This document shows positions 1-10,027 of a stretch of 64,000 bases of DNA, one piece after another. Numbering within the stretch: the stretch's first letter is position 1; the number at the start of each line of letters is the position of its first letter. The DNA comes from a candidate division KSB3 bacterium (GTDB lineage: Bacteria; Moduliflexota; Moduliflexia; Moduliflexales; Moduliflexaceae): contig PDSJ01000017.1 in NCBI GenBank assembly GCA_002748425.1, positions 82,353 through 146,352 on the forward strand, written 5' to 3'. Made by a program: the position numbers and the translations under genes. The notes under the pieces were generated by a model, which saw only the letters and a program-made list of their open reading frames with translations, was not told the DNA's origin and did no database searches.

Positions 1-2
1 AA

Positions 3-881
3 ATCTTTATCGCTGAGATGGGAGCGAGGCAGCTGGGCGATATTAGCACCCTATGCGATCTCGTATCCCCGCATTTCGGAATTTTGACTTCAATCGGCGA
101 ACAGCATCTTGAGACATTTCACACGCTTGATGCGATTAAGCGGACAAAATTCGAGTTGATTGACGCCCTTCCCCCGGACGGCATCGCGTTCTTGAATATG
201 GATAACGAGCATATCCGTGACATGGCTCCTCACTGCCGGGTGAAATGCATCTCCTTTGGCATCGATTCCACTGATCTGCATTATTCGGCACGACATATTT
301 GCATGGATTCGCAGGGCTGTTCTTTTGATTTTTGCCTGCCTGATGGAAGATCTCAGGAATTTCGGACAAGCCTGCTGGGCCGGCACAACATTTACAATAT
401 GTTAGGGGCAGCGGCTTTGGCATGTGAGCTTGGCGTGGATGTCAACATGATTCAGAGCGTTGTTAGAAATCTGACGCCGCTTCCTCATCGTTTGGAAGTA
501 AAAAATACGTCGCAAGAGATTACGATAATTGATGATGCGTTTAATTCAAATCCCGCAGGTGCTCGATCAGCTCTGGAGGTCTTACAGGCAATCGACGGAA
601 AGAAAAAAATACTCATTACGCCGGGGATGGTGGAACTGGGAAAATGGGAGTATGAGTTGAACAGACAATTCGGCTGTCAGGCGGCTGCATGTTGCGACTA
701 TATCATTCTTGTGGGACGGAAGCAAAGTCTGCCGCTGCAGGACGGGCTGCGGAGTATGAATTTTTCCAGATATTATGTTGCCCGGGACCTGTATGAGGCA
801 AATCAGCATTTACGGACGATTGTCACAGCCGGCGATGTGGTTCTTTATGAGAACGATCTGCCGGATACCTATAACGAATAA
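3..881 (+). CDS. murF: MurF, C-terminal part (5' end outside window)
   Basis: UDP-N-acetylmuramoyl-tripeptide:D-alanyl-D-alanine ligase, the cytoplasmic enzyme that adds D-Ala-D-Ala to the peptidoglycan precursor. The frame is open back to the window edge and reads IFIAEMGARQLGDI, the Mur-ligase central-domain segment, so the first ATG at 18 is internal. Further family marks are the GEQHLE segment, the LPHRLEV arginine/histidine region, DDAFNSNPAG (the MurF D-x-YNANP box) and TPGMVELG (equivalent to GDMLELG). The ATP-binding P-loop lies upstream of the window. It is followed 107 bp later by ddl, which makes its dipeptide substrate, and then by mraY. Family call is firm; MurE or MurC are less likely because of the YNANP-like box. 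Confidence 0.93.
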   Translation: MFIAEMGARQLGDISTLCDLVSPHFGILTSIGEQHLETFHTLDAIKRTKFELIDALPPDGIAFLNMDNEHIRDMAPHCRVKCISFGIDSTDLHYSARHICMDSQGCSFDFCLPDGRSQEFRTSLLGRHNIYNMLGAAALACELGVDVNMIQSVVRNLTPLPHRLEVKNTSQEITIIDDAFNSNPAGARSALEVLQAIDGKKKILITPGMVELGKWEYELNRQFGCQAAACCDYIILVGRKQSLPLQDGLRSMNFSRYYVARDLYEANQHLRTIVTAGDVVLYENDLPDTYNE

Positions 882-988
882 AAAAAACTTATGCGCGCTG
901 TGACACGCAAGCAACAACGCAGCATGGAGGCCGAAGCGTCTGTTTTGACAGCTGAGACGGGCAGTTCGTCTCCATTTTGCGTCTTTAT

Positions 989-2158
989 ATGAAAATTGCA
1001 GTAGGAGTAATTTTTGGCGGAAGATCGGTGGAACATGAAGTCTCGATCATCTCAGCCGTTCAGACGATTCATGCGATCGACGCAGCAGAGTATGATGTGA
1101 TTCCGGTCTATATTTCAAAAGACGGAAGCTGGTACAGCGGTGATGTCTTAAAGGAGATCGAGAATTTTAAAAATCACTCGCAACTTCTTGCACAATGTAA
1201 AAGAATTTTGCCGTCAGTCAATTCCGGGGAACATACGCTGTTCCACTATCCGCAACGCCTGATTCAGAAACGGATTTTCGAAAAGATCGATGTGGTCTTT
1301 CCCGTGATGCACGGCACATACGGTGAAGACGGCATTTTGCAAGGAGTGCTGGAGATGATGAACATCCCGTATGTTGGCAGCGACGTGTTGTCGTCTGCGG
1401 TCGGGATGGACAAAATTACGCAGAAAATGATTTTGAAGTCCGCCGGACTGGACAGCGTGAAATGGACGTCCTTGTACGGGAAAGAATGGTTGAACGATCA
1501 TCATGCCGTGCTCGAACGCATCGAAAAGGCATTGCCGTATCCGCTCATAGTCAAGCCGGCAGCTCTGGGATCCAGCATTGGGGTGGCCAAAGCCGAGAAT
1601 CGTGAGGACCTGGAGACTGCAATTGAGATGGCCCGCGCAATCTCCCAGCGAATTTTAGTGGAAGAAGCGATCGTCGACCTGAGGGAGATTAATTGCTCGG
1701 TGCTGGGGGATTACGAACATGCGGAAGTGTCGGTGTGTGAGGAACCGATCGGCAGCCCAGACCTACTCAGCTTTGAGGACAAATACATCAATACCTCTTC
1801 ACACAAAGGTATGAGCGGCGCAAAACGTCAACTGCCGGCGGATCTTCCCGAAGAAAGCGCCCGCGTAATTCAGCAGATGGCGCGGCAGACCTTTCAGGCT
1901 CTGCAATGTCAGGGAGTCATACGAGTAGATTTTCTGCTGGATACGGCACGAGACATGATTTTTGTCAATGAAGTGAATACGATCCCTGGTTCTCTCGCAT
2001 TTTATCTCTGGGAAGCGTCCGGGAAATCGTTCAAGGACCTGACGAGCGAGCTGATTGCGCTGGCATTGAAGCGGCATCGCGAGAAAAATAGCTTGATTTT
2101 TTCCTATGACTCGAATATACTTACAGGCTATCGGGGTACGAAGAGCCTGAAAAAATAG
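989..2158 (+). CDS. ddl: D-alanine--D-alanine ligase
   Basis: ATP-grasp ligase joining two D-alanines for MurF. 389 residues, within the longer Ddl/Van-type range. Visible motifs: FGGRSVEHEVSIIS at the N-terminus, HGTYGEDGILQG with the substrate-positioning glutamate, GMDK, KPAALGSSIGV in the ATP-grasp fold, and the metal site NEVNTIPGS near the C-terminus. I place the start at the ATG at 989 because the family begins MKIAVGVIFGG; an upstream TTG at 977 would add four residues. No strong ribosome binding site is seen; a GAGACG/CGTCTC stem at 954-972 sits just before the gene. It lies between murF and mraY in the same direction, so it is probably co-transcribed with the cell-wall cluster. This is not the usual position of ddl (normally near murC-ftsQ). 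Confidence 0.95.
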   Translation: MKIAVGVIFGGRSVEHEVSIISAVQTIHAIDAAEYDVIPVYISKDGSWYSGDVLKEIENFKNHSQLLAQCKRILPSVNSGEHTLFHYPQRLIQKRIFEKIDVVFPVMHGTYGEDGILQGVLEMMNIPYVGSDVLSSAVGMDKITQKMILKSAGLDSVKWTSLYGKEWLNDHHAVLERIEKALPYPLIVKPAALGSSIGVAKAENREDLETAIEMARAISQRILVEEAIVDLREINCSVLGDYEHAEVSVCEEPIGSPDLLSFEDKYINTSSHKGMSGAKRQLPADLPEESARVIQQMARQTFQALQCQGVIRVDFLLDTARDMIFVNEVNTIPGSLAFYLWEASGKSFKDLTSELIALALKRHREKNSLIFSYDSNILTGYRGTKSLKK

Positions 2159-2175
2159 AGGATATCGTTTACATC

Positions 2176-3258
2176 ATGTTGTATCATATACTGGATTATT
2201 TTCGTGATCAAATCCCTGCGTTTCGGGTGTTTGGCTACATTACGTTTCGCACCTTTGCAGCGATCTTGACGGCAGTGGCGATCAGCTTGGCGCTGGGGCC
2301 CTGGCTGATCCGGCGCTTGCAGCGATATCATATTGGGCAGCCCATCAGACAAGAAGGTCCGGAAACACATTTCCAAAAAGCCGGTACTCCGACTATGGGT
2401 GGCTTGCTGATTTTGATTGCGGTCTTTGTGGCGACTCTGCTCTGGGGTGATTTGACCAATGAGCACATCTGGATCGTCTTGCTTTCCACTGCCGGATTTG
2501 GTGTTATCGGTTTTCTGGACGATCATCTGAAGCTCGTTAAAAAGCACTCTGAAGGCTTGAAAGCTGTCTATAAATTAAGCGGGCAACTGCTTATCTCACT
2601 GCTGGTCGGGCTGTATATATATTTTAATGAGGATGGCAGCTTTATGACGACTCTCAGCATTCCGTTTTTGAAAGATGTCTATCCGGATCTGGGCGTGTGG
2701 TATATTCCCTTCATCATTATCGTGATCAGCTCAACGTCGAACGCTGTGAATTTAACCGATGGCCTTGATGGGCTGGCCATCGGGCCCACAATCGTGGCGG
2801 CATTTTCGTTTGCCGGGCTGGCCTATGTGACGGGCCACAGCCTGCTGGCAGAATACCTGAATATTACATATATTCCGGGAGCTGGAGAATTGACAGTCTT
2901 TTGTGGAACGATCCTGGGCGCTGGTCTGGGTTTTTTGTGGTTCAATACCTTTCCGGCTCAGGTCTTCATGGGAGATATCGGCTCCCTGTCGTTAGGCGGG
3001 GCGTTAGGCACCATCGCCGTCTTAACGAAACATGAAATGCTTCTGGTGATTATCTGCGGTTTGTTCGTTATGGAGGCCCTGTCGGTCGTCATTCAGGTCG
3101 CATCCTTTAAATTAACTGGAAAGCGCGTGTTCCGAATGGCCCCGATACATCATCACTTTGAATTAAAGGGCTGGGAAGAACCCAAGGTTATTGTACGGTT
3201 CTGGATTATTTCGATCCTCTTGGCACTCATGAGTCTGGCAACATTGAAGATACGATAG
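2176..3258 (+). CDS. mraY: Phospho-N-acetylmuramoyl-pentapeptide-transferase
   Basis: Integral membrane enzyme that transfers phospho-MurNAc-pentapeptide from UDP to undecaprenyl phosphate, making lipid I. 360 residues, the normal size, with about ten hydrophobic segments. Diagnostic blocks are GFLDDHLKL, the NLTDGLDGLA active-site motif with its aspartates, FPAQVFMGDIGSL and the terminal PIHHHFELKGW histidine motif. It starts 17 bp after ddl, with AGAGGATA as a possible ribosome binding site, and is followed by ftsW. The canonical neighbour murD is absent between them. Confidence 0.97.
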   Translation: MLYHILDYFRDQIPAFRVFGYITFRTFAAILTAVAISLALGPWLIRRLQRYHIGQPIRQEGPETHFQKAGTPTMGGLLILIAVFVATLLWGDLTNEHIWIVLLSTAGFGVIGFLDDHLKLVKKHSEGLKAVYKLSGQLLISLLVGLYIYFNEDGSFMTTLSIPFLKDVYPDLGVWYIPFIIIVISSTSNAVNLTDGLDGLAIGPTIVAAFSFAGLAYVTGHSLLAEYLNITYIPGAGELTVFCGTILGAGLGFLWFNTFPAQVFMGDIGSLSLGGALGTIAVLTKHEMLLVIICGLFVMEALSVVIQVASFKLTGKRVFRMAPIHHHFELKGWEEPKVIVRFWIISILLALMSLATLKIR

Positions 3259-3259
3259 C

Positions 3260-3318
3260 ACAGGTGGACGCAGGTGGGAAGGGACGGACAATCTTCATAG
3301 AAGTACACTTCCACCTGT
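3260..3318. repeat. Long-loop inverted repeat between mraY and ftsW
   Basis: Perfect 9-bp arms, ACAGGTGGA at 3260-3268 and TCCACCTGT at 3310-3318, separated by 41 bp. The arms fill most of the 76-bp mraY-ftsW gap. It could fold in the mRNA just before the ftsW start. There is no U-tract, so it is not a standard terminator. Confidence 0.35.
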
Positions 3319-3334
3319 CATTCACTCACGATCC

Positions 3335-4477
3335 ATGTCTCCGGCATCAGATAAAATTTTTTTGGCGATTGTGCTGATTTTAGTGGCGTTCGGCATTGTG
3401 ATGGTATATAGTACCAGCGGTATTCATGGTGAGTTCGAGGGCAATTCTCACCATTTTCTCCTGAAGCATGTGTTCTCGATCCTGCTCGGACTTTTGGCGA
3501 TGACGCTCGCTTCACTGATTCCTTATACCTTTTACCGCCGGCCTCCTGTTATCCTGTTTCTCCTTTTCCTGGCATTCACACTGCTTATCCTGACTCTGTT
3601 ACCAGGCGTGGGCATGAAAATTAATCATGCCCGACGCTGGCTGCCGCTTGGCACGTTTCGCACTTTTCAGGCTTCAGAGCTTGCCAAGCTGATTGCAGTC
3701 TTATATTTTTCCTATTATATGGTCAAAAAGCAGGATAAAATCAACAGTTTCACTTTTACAGTGCTTCCAAGCCTGATCATTCTCAGCACTTTTTTCTGCC
3801 TGATCATACTTCAGCCGGATCTTGGGACAGCCATCAATATTGTGGCGCTTGTGCTGCCTTTAATGTTTATCGCTGGTGTTCGTCTGGGGCATTTGCTCGG
3901 TGTTGCCGCAGTCGTGTTGCCGGTCCTCTCACTGCTCGCCTGGACCAGACCCTACACGAGAAGCAGAATCATGATGTTCAGTAATCCCTGGCAGGACCCC
4001 CAGGGGGCCGGCTATCAGCTCATTCAATCATTAATCGCCATCGGAAAAGGCGGTCTCACCGGGGTCGGCCTGGGCCGGGGACAGCAAAAGCTTTTCTATC
4101 TGCCGGAGCCCTATTCTGACTTTATTTTCTCGACAGTTGGGGAGGAACTCGGCTTCCTGGGAGCGGTCGTGATGATTGTGCTCTTTGGGATGCTGGTATG
4201 GCGCGGGTTCACAATTGCCTGTAACGCTCCCGATCTCTTTGCTACGTTTGTTGCCTTTGGTCTGACCATGCTGATCGCTGTGCAGGCCATTGTCAATCTC
4301 GGGGTAGTGACCGGCATTTTCCCGACAAAAGGTTTGCCGCTGCCGTTTATCAGTCATGGTGGGACCTCGCTTATTGTCTGCCTTGCAGGCAGCGGCATTC
4401 TGTTGAATATTTCGAAATCTTGCGCGGAACACTCCCGGCATCAGCGTCCTCGAGCCGTGAAGCGATTCCGCAGCTAG
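3335..4477 (+). CDS. ftsW: SEDS peptidoglycan glycosyltransferase FtsW
   Basis: Multi-pass SEDS-family protein that polymerises lipid II during septum formation. 380 residues with about ten membrane segments. Family marks are the first helix with GIVMVYSTS, the NHARRWLP loop, LQPDLGTA with the catalytic aspartate, YQLIQSLIAIGKGGLTGVGLGRG, the EELGFLGA block and PFISHGGTS near the end. FtsW rather than RodA is inferred from its place behind mraY. No clear Shine-Dalgarno sequence precedes the ATG. The next gene is convergent and overlaps the last 4 bp, so the cluster ends here with no murG, murC or murD following. Confidence 0.9.
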   Translation: MSPASDKIFLAIVLILVAFGIVMVYSTSGIHGEFEGNSHHFLLKHVFSILLGLLAMTLASLIPYTFYRRPPVILFLLFLAFTLLILTLLPGVGMKINHARRWLPLGTFRTFQASELAKLIAVLYFSYYMVKKQDKINSFTFTVLPSLIILSTFFCLIILQPDLGTAINIVALVLPLMFIAGVRLGHLLGVAAVVLPVLSLLAWTRPYTRSRIMMFSNPWQDPQGAGYQLIQSLIAIGKGGLTGVGLGRGQQKLFYLPEPYSDFIFSTVGEELGFLGAVVMIVLFGMLVWRGFTIACNAPDLFATFVAFGLTMLIAVQAIVNLGVVTGIFPTKGLPLPFISHGGTSLIVCLAGSGILLNISKSCAEHSRHQRPRAVKRFRS

Positions 4478-5673
4478 TTTTTTCGGGGGTTGCCTTCGAT
4501 TCGGGCAAGGGCCTGTCTCGCCTGTTCTGCAATAGCGGGAGTCGGATGCTGATCGAACACGCTTAATAAATGCTGATAAGCGGCAGTGGGCTGTCCCTGT
4601 TTCAGGCGTATGAGCCCCAACGCGAGGTAGACCTCGGCAACGTCTCCAGAGGCGGAATGCTGTGTCAAACAGACTTTCAGTATTTTTGTCGCCGTTACCG
4701 AGTCGCCAGCTTCGTCAAGCCAGTTGGCCAGGACAGCGCACTCTCGTGCTTGGAGCTGCTCCATCTCCTGCCGATTTATGTACATCAAAGCGTCGATAGC
4801 GCGTGCTGCCTGCCGATTGGCGAGAGCTTCTCGAAGCACTGCAAGAGGACTCCCCTGGAAATATTCTGCTGATACCGTGCTTCGCGCCTTGTTCCGGTGC
4901 ACAAACGATCGTGCCTGCGTTGTCCAGGGCCGATACCAGTCGAAATACTCTCCGCCCCAGGCAACGGCCAGGCCAGCCAGAAATCCGCCGATATGCGCAC
5001 CGTACGCGACGTGAGACTGAGAGTTGAACAAAAACGGAACTACGTTGTCAATGAGAAGAAAAATGCCCAGTACCCAGCGAGCCGGGAGCAGAATGACATT
5101 AAAAAAGATCGGAAACAGTGCGACAAAAACCTTCACCTGATTGCGGGGAAATACCACAAAATATACACCTAAGACTCCGGAAATCGCTCCGGAGGCTCCA
5201 ATCAACGGCGTCATCGAACCGGCAGCAAAGATGCTGAAGAACAAGGTTGCCGTCACTCCGGAAAAAAGATAAAAGAGCAGGTAGCCCAGACGCCCGAGGC
5301 GATGTTCAACATTGTCGCCGTAAATCCACAGGAACAGCATATTTCCAGCCAGATGCCAAAAACCGGCGTGCAGGAACAGCGATGCCCACAGAGCGCTGAA
5401 TTCCGGAGCTCCGGGCTTATAGCCGTGTGCGAAGACAAAAAGATCGTATGCGCTCATGTGCGCTAATAAGTGCCTGAGCTGCGCGACTGATGATAAAGAC
5501 GGCGCGATCAGTCTGATATATTTTTGCAGGAGGGGATCGTCCAGATTGACTCCTCTCGAAGATAAAGGGACTGTAAGCAGCGCAAAGGCTGTGATGTTGG
5601 CGGCAATCAAGGTCCAGTTGACCCAGGGGGTATAGTTACGCGGATTCGGCGTATCGCCGACAGGAATAAACAC
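4474..5673 (-). CDS. Rhomboid-family intramembrane serine protease with C-terminal repeat tail
   Basis: Predicted inner-membrane protease cutting substrates within their transmembrane segments. 399 residues. The rhomboid core spans about residues 15-245: the WHLAGN motif with Asn111, the GASG nucleophile motif with Ser161, and AYGAHIGG with the paired His227. A large periplasmic-type loop containing several hydrophobic helices precedes the WHLAGN helix. Residues about 270-395 are soluble, alpha-helical and alanine-rich, with a TPR-like pattern (YLALGLIRLKQGQPTAAYQHL). The GTG start at 5673 is supported by GAGAGGAG seven bases upstream. The catalytic pair is intact, so it should be active. The substrate is unknown; the helical tail probably recruits partners. 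It is convergent with ftsW. Confidence 0.88.
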   Translation of the reverse strand: MFIPVGDTPNPRNYTPWVNWTLIAANITAFALLTVPLSSRGVNLDDPLLQKYIRLIAPSLSSVAQLRHLLAHMSAYDLFVFAHGYKPGAPEFSALWASLFLHAGFWHLAGNMLFLWIYGDNVEHRLGRLGYLLFYLFSGVTATLFFSIFAAGSMTPLIGASGAISGVLGVYFVVFPRNQVKVFVALFPIFFNVILLPARWVLGIFLLIDNVVPFLFNSQSHVAYGAHIGGFLAGLAVAWGGEYFDWYRPWTTQARSFVHRNKARSTVSAEYFQGSPLAVLREALANRQAARAIDALMYINRQEMEQLQARECAVLANWLDEAGDSVTATKILKVCLTQHSASGDVAEVYLALGLIRLKQGQPTAAYQHLLSVFDQHPTPAIAEQARQALARIEGNPRKN

Positions 5674-5719
5674 AGATCCAATCTCCTCTCAAAGCGGACT
5701 GATAACAAGTTTTGTACAT

Positions 5720-5748
5720 GCTATACTCGTTTATGCTCGTTTTGTCCA
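5720..5748 (-). promoter_or_regulatory. Sigma-70-type promoter for the rhomboid gene
   Basis: On the minus strand, TGGACA (5743-5748) and TATAGC (5720-5725) are separated by 17 bp. A start near 5713 would leave a leader of about 40 bases before the GTG at 5673. Pattern match only. Confidence 0.45.
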
Positions 5749-6048
5749 GAACTTTCTCATCTCTCTCTGATTCTGCCTGGTCACCACGCGAGCGAAGAGC
5801 TCCGCACGCCAACATGTTAAGACAAGTTCGGATCTGGACCGTTTGTATCAATTCTGAGACGGCATTTATGGGAGCTACCTCTGGCAGAACTTCTGCGCCC
5901 GGACCCAAAAAGACCTGCAGAAGCCTTCTCTTTGCCTTCATCCATTACAAAAATATTGTTGACAAAAGTCTCTTAATGCGACAAGTATTTTTGCAAGCTT
6001 TACGTTCTCATTTCGCAATTCGTCTTTTTTTCCGACAAAGGAAACGTC
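5749..6048. other. Gap between divergent rhomboid and chemoreceptor genes
   Basis: No convincing gene. A forward frame of 117 codons crosses the region (5712-6065), but it has no ribosome binding site, no family resemblance and runs into the chemoreceptor start. A TTGACA lies at 5959-5964 without a good -10 partner. The AAAGGAAA site for the next gene is at the end of the gap. Confidence 0.4.
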
Positions 6049-8292
6049 ATGACCCTAACGTTTAAAACAAAGATTATCCTATCGGTCAGCGTCATGATTC
6101 TGGGCATCCTGCTGATAAGCACTTTTGCATATGTTAATTATATGAAACAGGGCTATTTCGAAGCGATCGAATGGCGTTCGGAAGCTCTTGCCCAGAGCCT
6201 TGTCATGAGTATCAAACGAAAATTCAGATCCCTTCCCAATATTCAATCTTTTCTGAATGCCGAAATTTCTCACTGCACTCAACTCTACGATGTCAATAAA
6301 GAGAAGAACCTGACCCATATCGCAGTTATCAATACCGCACACAAGATCGCAGTCCATAATGATCCGAAGATGATAGGGCGCTCGGTTGACAGCCCGGTAC
6401 TGCGCGAACAACTTGAAAAACGAGAACAAATCACTGTTCTGGATGACACGATCTACCATACGCTCGTACCGATCTTCGGCACAGAAGAAGGGGTCTATAT
6501 CGGTACGGTGGATATCGGCTTTGCAAAGCACGCCGTTGATATGAAAGCGCACTATATTTTTCTGTATGCTGCAGGAATTTTGGCAGGTTCCCTGCTACTG
6601 TCTTTTTTCGGGATATCATTTCTTCTGAAAAAATTCGTCAGCTCTCCAGTCAGTGAACTCGCCGGAATCGGACAAAAGATTGCGGCTGGTGAAGGCGTGA
6701 GCTTATCACCTCCAATCCGGCAGAATGACGAGATTGAGGTGCTTCAATCAGCGTTTTATGAGATCGCCAGCTATCTCTCTCATATCACTGATGTGGCATC
6801 AGATATTGCTGAAGGGGTGTTGGAAGGTGAGATTCAGGTTCGTTCGCAAGGCGATCTGCTGGGAACTTCCGTACGGAAAATGCACAGGTATTTAAGTGAA
6901 GTTGCCTTGCTCACGGCTCAGATTTCAGAAGGCAACCTCTCGCAAACCATTCAACTTCGCTCAAAGCATGATACCTTCGGTCGTGTAATGCTGTCAATGA
7001 CTGAAGGTCTGCGATCTTTGATTACGCAGATTCGATTCAGTGCCAGGCAGATCACTGCCACAGGGCAAAATATTGTAGATTTGACCACTCAAGATATTGA
7101 TATCGTGCATAATGTCGATCATTCGATCGAACAGGTGGCTTCGACGATGGAGGGCATGAGCTCCAGTGTCGAGAAGGTCATTTCAAGTATAGAGGCCCTG
7201 TCTTCATCATCAGATCAAACCTCTTCATCAGTCGCGGCGATGGCATCCTGCATACATGAGATCGCTACGGAATCACTTGAACTCAGTGACAAGACAGATG
7301 AAAGTCTTGCATTTCTTAAAGACGCCGTAAACAGTTTACGAGGAATTGTCAAATATACTGATGATTCGAAAAAGTTATCACAGGAAACGATCGATGATTC
7401 TGTTGCGGGTTGGAAAGCAGTTAAGGACGTGCTCCTGAACATGAAGACCATCCATCATACCGTCAATATGTCGGTGGAATCGATCACGCGTTTTGCGAAG
7501 CGCTCTGAAGATATTGGTTCGATACTTGATGTGATTCGAAATATCAGTGAGCAGACCTCATTGTTGGCCCTGAATGCATCGATTATTGCGGCTCAGGCCG
7601 GAGTGCACGGACGTGGTTTTGCAGTGGTTGCCAATGAAATCAAGGAACTCGCGAACGGAGTCGCATCATCAGTCAAAGATATTGCCGATATCATCAAGAG
7701 CCTCCAAAAAGAGACGCAGGATGTGGTTCAGGCGATTCATGAAGGCGCTGAATACGTCGAGCAGGGAATGGAGGAAACCAACCAGGCGATGGCGACACTC
7801 GAAAAGATCAGCAGGAGTGCTGAACGTTCTTCGTCTGTCGTCAACGATATTGCAGAAACCCTGCACAGCTTACTTGGCGATAGTCTCAACGTGGTGAATT
7901 CAATGCAGCGTGTGAATAAAATGACCTGTGATATTAAGCAGGCTACCAGTGAACAGGAACTCACAAGTGCTCAAATTAGTCAGGCGATTGACCATATCAA
8001 TCGCATGACCTCGCAGGTTCACCAGGCCACATCAGATCAACTGAATGCGATTCTCCAAGTGCTCGATATGACACAGTCCGTGTCAGTATGGACTGAAAAA
8101 AATCGGGAAAGTTCCAGCAGAATCGCTGATACCACTGAAGAATTAGCTGTTCAATCAGATGTGCTGCTCAGTTCGATCGATCGTTTTATACTGCATGAAC
8201 AGAACAAAGAGCTCGATTTGAAGCCGGAAAGTGATTCCGACGGCTTAGGCGCTCTTGAACAACAGAGCTCAGCCGCTCGGATTTCAGGTTGA
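6049..8292 (+). CDS. Methyl-accepting chemotaxis protein
   Basis: Transmembrane chemoreceptor feeding the CheA/CheW pathway. 747 residues: a first membrane helix (about 8-30), an extracytoplasmic sensor of about 140 residues resembling single Cache/double-PAS sensors ([16 protein letters not shown]), a second helix (about 172-194), a HAMP segment, a second HAMP-like stretch, then a long coiled-coil signalling domain. The hairpin tip reads [13 protein letters not shown] followed by [15 protein letters not shown]. Compared with the textbook tip, the usual glutamates in IEAARAGE are replaced (IIAAQAGV), as in one known receptor subgroup. There is no CheR-binding pentapeptide at the C-terminus. 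AAAGGAAA precedes the ATG. No che genes are nearby. Its end overlaps the next, convergent gene by 9 bp. Confidence 0.93.
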   Translation: MTLTFKTKIILSVSVMILGILLISTFAYVNYMKQGYFEAIEWRSEALAQSLVMSIKRKFRSLPNIQSFLNAEISHCTQLYDVNKEKNLTHIAVINTAHKIAVHNDPKMIGRSVDSPVLREQLEKREQITVLDDTIYHTLVPIFGTEEGVYIGTVDIGFAKHAVDMKAHYIFLYAAGILAGSLLLSFFGISFLLKKFVSSPVSELAGIGQKIAAGEGVSLSPPIRQNDEIEVLQSAFYEIASYLSHITDVASDIAEGVLEGEIQVRSQGDLLGTSVRKMHRYLSEVALLTAQISEGNLSQTIQLRSKHDTFGRVMLSMTEGLRSLITQIRFSARQITATGQNIVDLTTQDIDIVHNVDHSIEQVASTMEGMSSSVEKVISSIEALSSSSDQTSSSVAAMASCIHEIATESLELSDKTDESLAFLKDAVNSLRGIVKYTDDSKKLSQETIDDSVAGWKAVKDVLLNMKTIHHTVNMSVESITRFAKRSEDIGSILDVIRNISEQTSLLALNASIIAAQAGVHGRGFAVVANEIKELANGVASSVKDIADIIKSLQKETQDVVQAIHEGAEYVEQGMEETNQAMATLEKISRSAERSSSVVNDIAETLHSLLGDSLNVVNSMQRVNKMTCDIKQATSEQELTSAQISQAIDHINRMTSQVHQATSDQLNAILQVLDMTQSVSVWTEKNRESSSRIADTTEELAVQSDVLLSSIDRFILHEQNKELDLKPESDSDGLGALEQQSSAARISG

Positions 8293-9921
8293 CGCTGGCG
8301 TTTGCGAGAAGGTCTCGATTTCCGGTCTCGGCATGTAATCTTCCTCTTCAAGTAGTTCTACAAGCTTTGCATGGTCTTTACGCTGAATGACAAAGTAAGT
8401 CGGAGCGATCTGTTTGAGCAAGAATTTTGACAGTTGTTTTGACTCAAGGAGTTCTTTTGCCAACGATTCTGAGTCGCAATGCAGCATCAGAGCGTCAACA
8501 AAGCTGATGCGTCCATACGTACTGGTCCACTCATGTATCGTTTCTTTCACATTGGCCGGAAGATCATCCTCAGCATGATTTTCCAGAAACCCCATAATAT
8601 CATCAATCGACTTCCCTTCCTGTAAGGTATGATAAATTGATTGTCGGGAGAGTTTATAGACGACGTCATCATGAATCCGCACAAGATCGGCAATCTTGCC
8701 AAGCTCCCAACGGATAGAGGGATCGAGGTCTTTCGATGCCGAGACTTCAAAATTGGCTCTGACGGAAAAGTACTTTCCGGCCTGCTTAGGGAATAAGGAA
8801 ATATCATTGACCAGGATTGCAATCCCAAGAGGACTGATCCGGATACCAAAGGCGTCTTGCGGGACGTCGTGATGAAAGCTTTGTTCGATGCCTCCGATGT
8901 ATAATAAAATTTTTAAAAAGTGCTCATCGCGAACCTTAGTCCCCTGCTTGAACCACTTCTGCTCAGGCATCAAGACCTCAAAAACCCGATCGACCGATTC
9001 CGAAGTTAACCACTTTCCACGCGGCACAAGAAGCAGCAGACGAAGGATGAGCTGCGCTTCGGCAGAGGACGTCATGTAATGATCCTGCCAGAATTGGAAG
9101 ATCTCTTTCATTTTAAAGAAGTCAGTCTGCTCCAGCCATTTTTCGACGGCAGCGGTAATGCGGAGATAGTTCCCATCGATTTCAGTTAAACCCTTTGCTT
9201 CACAAAAACGATAGATAAAATCAAAGCGTGAGGGATAGTAGCCTTCTTCACGCTCCTTATCCGTATCTTCCAGAGGTCGTTCCGGCAGTTCGAACGAGTC
9301 CAGAATACGAAGCTGTGTGCGCTTAAAAATCACAAATTCTTGGGTCAGTTTGACATTATCTCGTTTTAAAAAGGCCAGAAATGTAAAAATATCCCGGATA
9401 ATTGCAAGCCCGTCAAAACGGTTACTGCGTGGCTGGCTGTCATAAAAATCAAGGCGTTCCAGTAAATCCTGGCTGATTATTTCCAGCAGTGAATCCGCCA
9501 GGTCGACCGGAATCGAATAGCTTTGCCACGCTTCAGATTCTTGGCCGTCTTCTTCAGCGCTTTCATCGGTGGACACATAAATGATGCCGCGTTTGAGTAA
9601 CGAATTCATGACATCAGCGGCTTCGAACTCTCGATCGGGAAAAATTCGCCGAAGCTCATCATGATATTTTTCAACAGAGAAGCCCTCTTCTTCCTTAAAG
9701 AATAAGGACATCATGACTCCGGCTGTCTGCATATCGGAGAGTTCGTTAAATAATTTTTTCAGGAAGTGTCTATCACGGAATTTCTGGGTCAACACTTCAA
9801 TAAGCCTGGCCTTAGAGTAAAGATTACATTGAAGACTGTTTTCTAAAGCAATTGTTTGGGCAAGTTCAATTTGTATTTGAGATAAATATTCCTGGAATTT
9901 GATATTTGTTCCTAAATTCAA
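8284..9921 (-). CDS. Protein with XPB/Ssl2-like helicase-associated domain, no helicase
   Basis: 545 residues, function unknown. From about residue 375 to the end it matches the pattern of the XPB/Ssl2 N-terminal-like helicase-associated domain (Pfam Helicase_C_3 type): [68 protein letters not shown] and a closing EEDYMPRP. The N-terminal 370 residues are helical, acidic and suggest winged-helix repeats. Walker A/B and other helicase motifs are absent. The start is uncertain: the longest frame uses TTG at 9921 with no clear ribosome binding site, and an internal ATG is possible. Such proteins may bind DNA or partner with a separate helicase; that is inference. The domain call is by memory of the family pattern. 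Confidence 0.7.
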   Translation of the reverse strand: MNLGTNIKFQEYLSQIQIELAQTIALENSLQCNLYSKARLIEVLTQKFRDRHFLKKLFNELSDMQTAGVMMSLFFKEEEGFSVEKYHDELRRIFPDREFEAADVMNSLLKRGIIYVSTDESAEEDGQESEAWQSYSIPVDLADSLLEIISQDLLERLDFYDSQPRSNRFDGLAIIRDIFTFLAFLKRDNVKLTQEFVIFKRTQLRILDSFELPERPLEDTDKEREEGYYPSRFDFIYRFCEAKGLTEIDGNYLRITAAVEKWLEQTDFFKMKEIFQFWQDHYMTSSAEAQLILRLLLLVPRGKWLTSESVDRVFEVLMPEQKWFKQGTKVRDEHFLKILLYIGGIEQSFHHDVPQDAFGIRISPLGIAILVNDISLFPKQAGKYFSVRANFEVSASKDLDPSIRWELGKIADLVRIHDDVVYKLSRQSIYHTLQEGKSIDDIMGFLENHAEDDLPANVKETIHEWTSTYGRISFVDALMLHCDSESLAKELLESKQLSKFLLKQIAPTYFVIQRKDHAKLVELLEEEDYMPRPEIETFSQTPAST

Positions 9922-10027
9922 AGTCTTTGGAATGAAAAATCAGGGAGAAGAGGCCCGCTACGACAACAGCCTCAGCCCTCTCGTCCCTGAATGGACATTC
10001 TTTATCTACTTTATCACTCTTCCAAAC

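Noticed and set aside
5712..6065. 117-codon forward frame before the chemoreceptor
   Set aside because: No ribosome binding site, no family resemblance, and it overlaps the well-supported chemoreceptor start.
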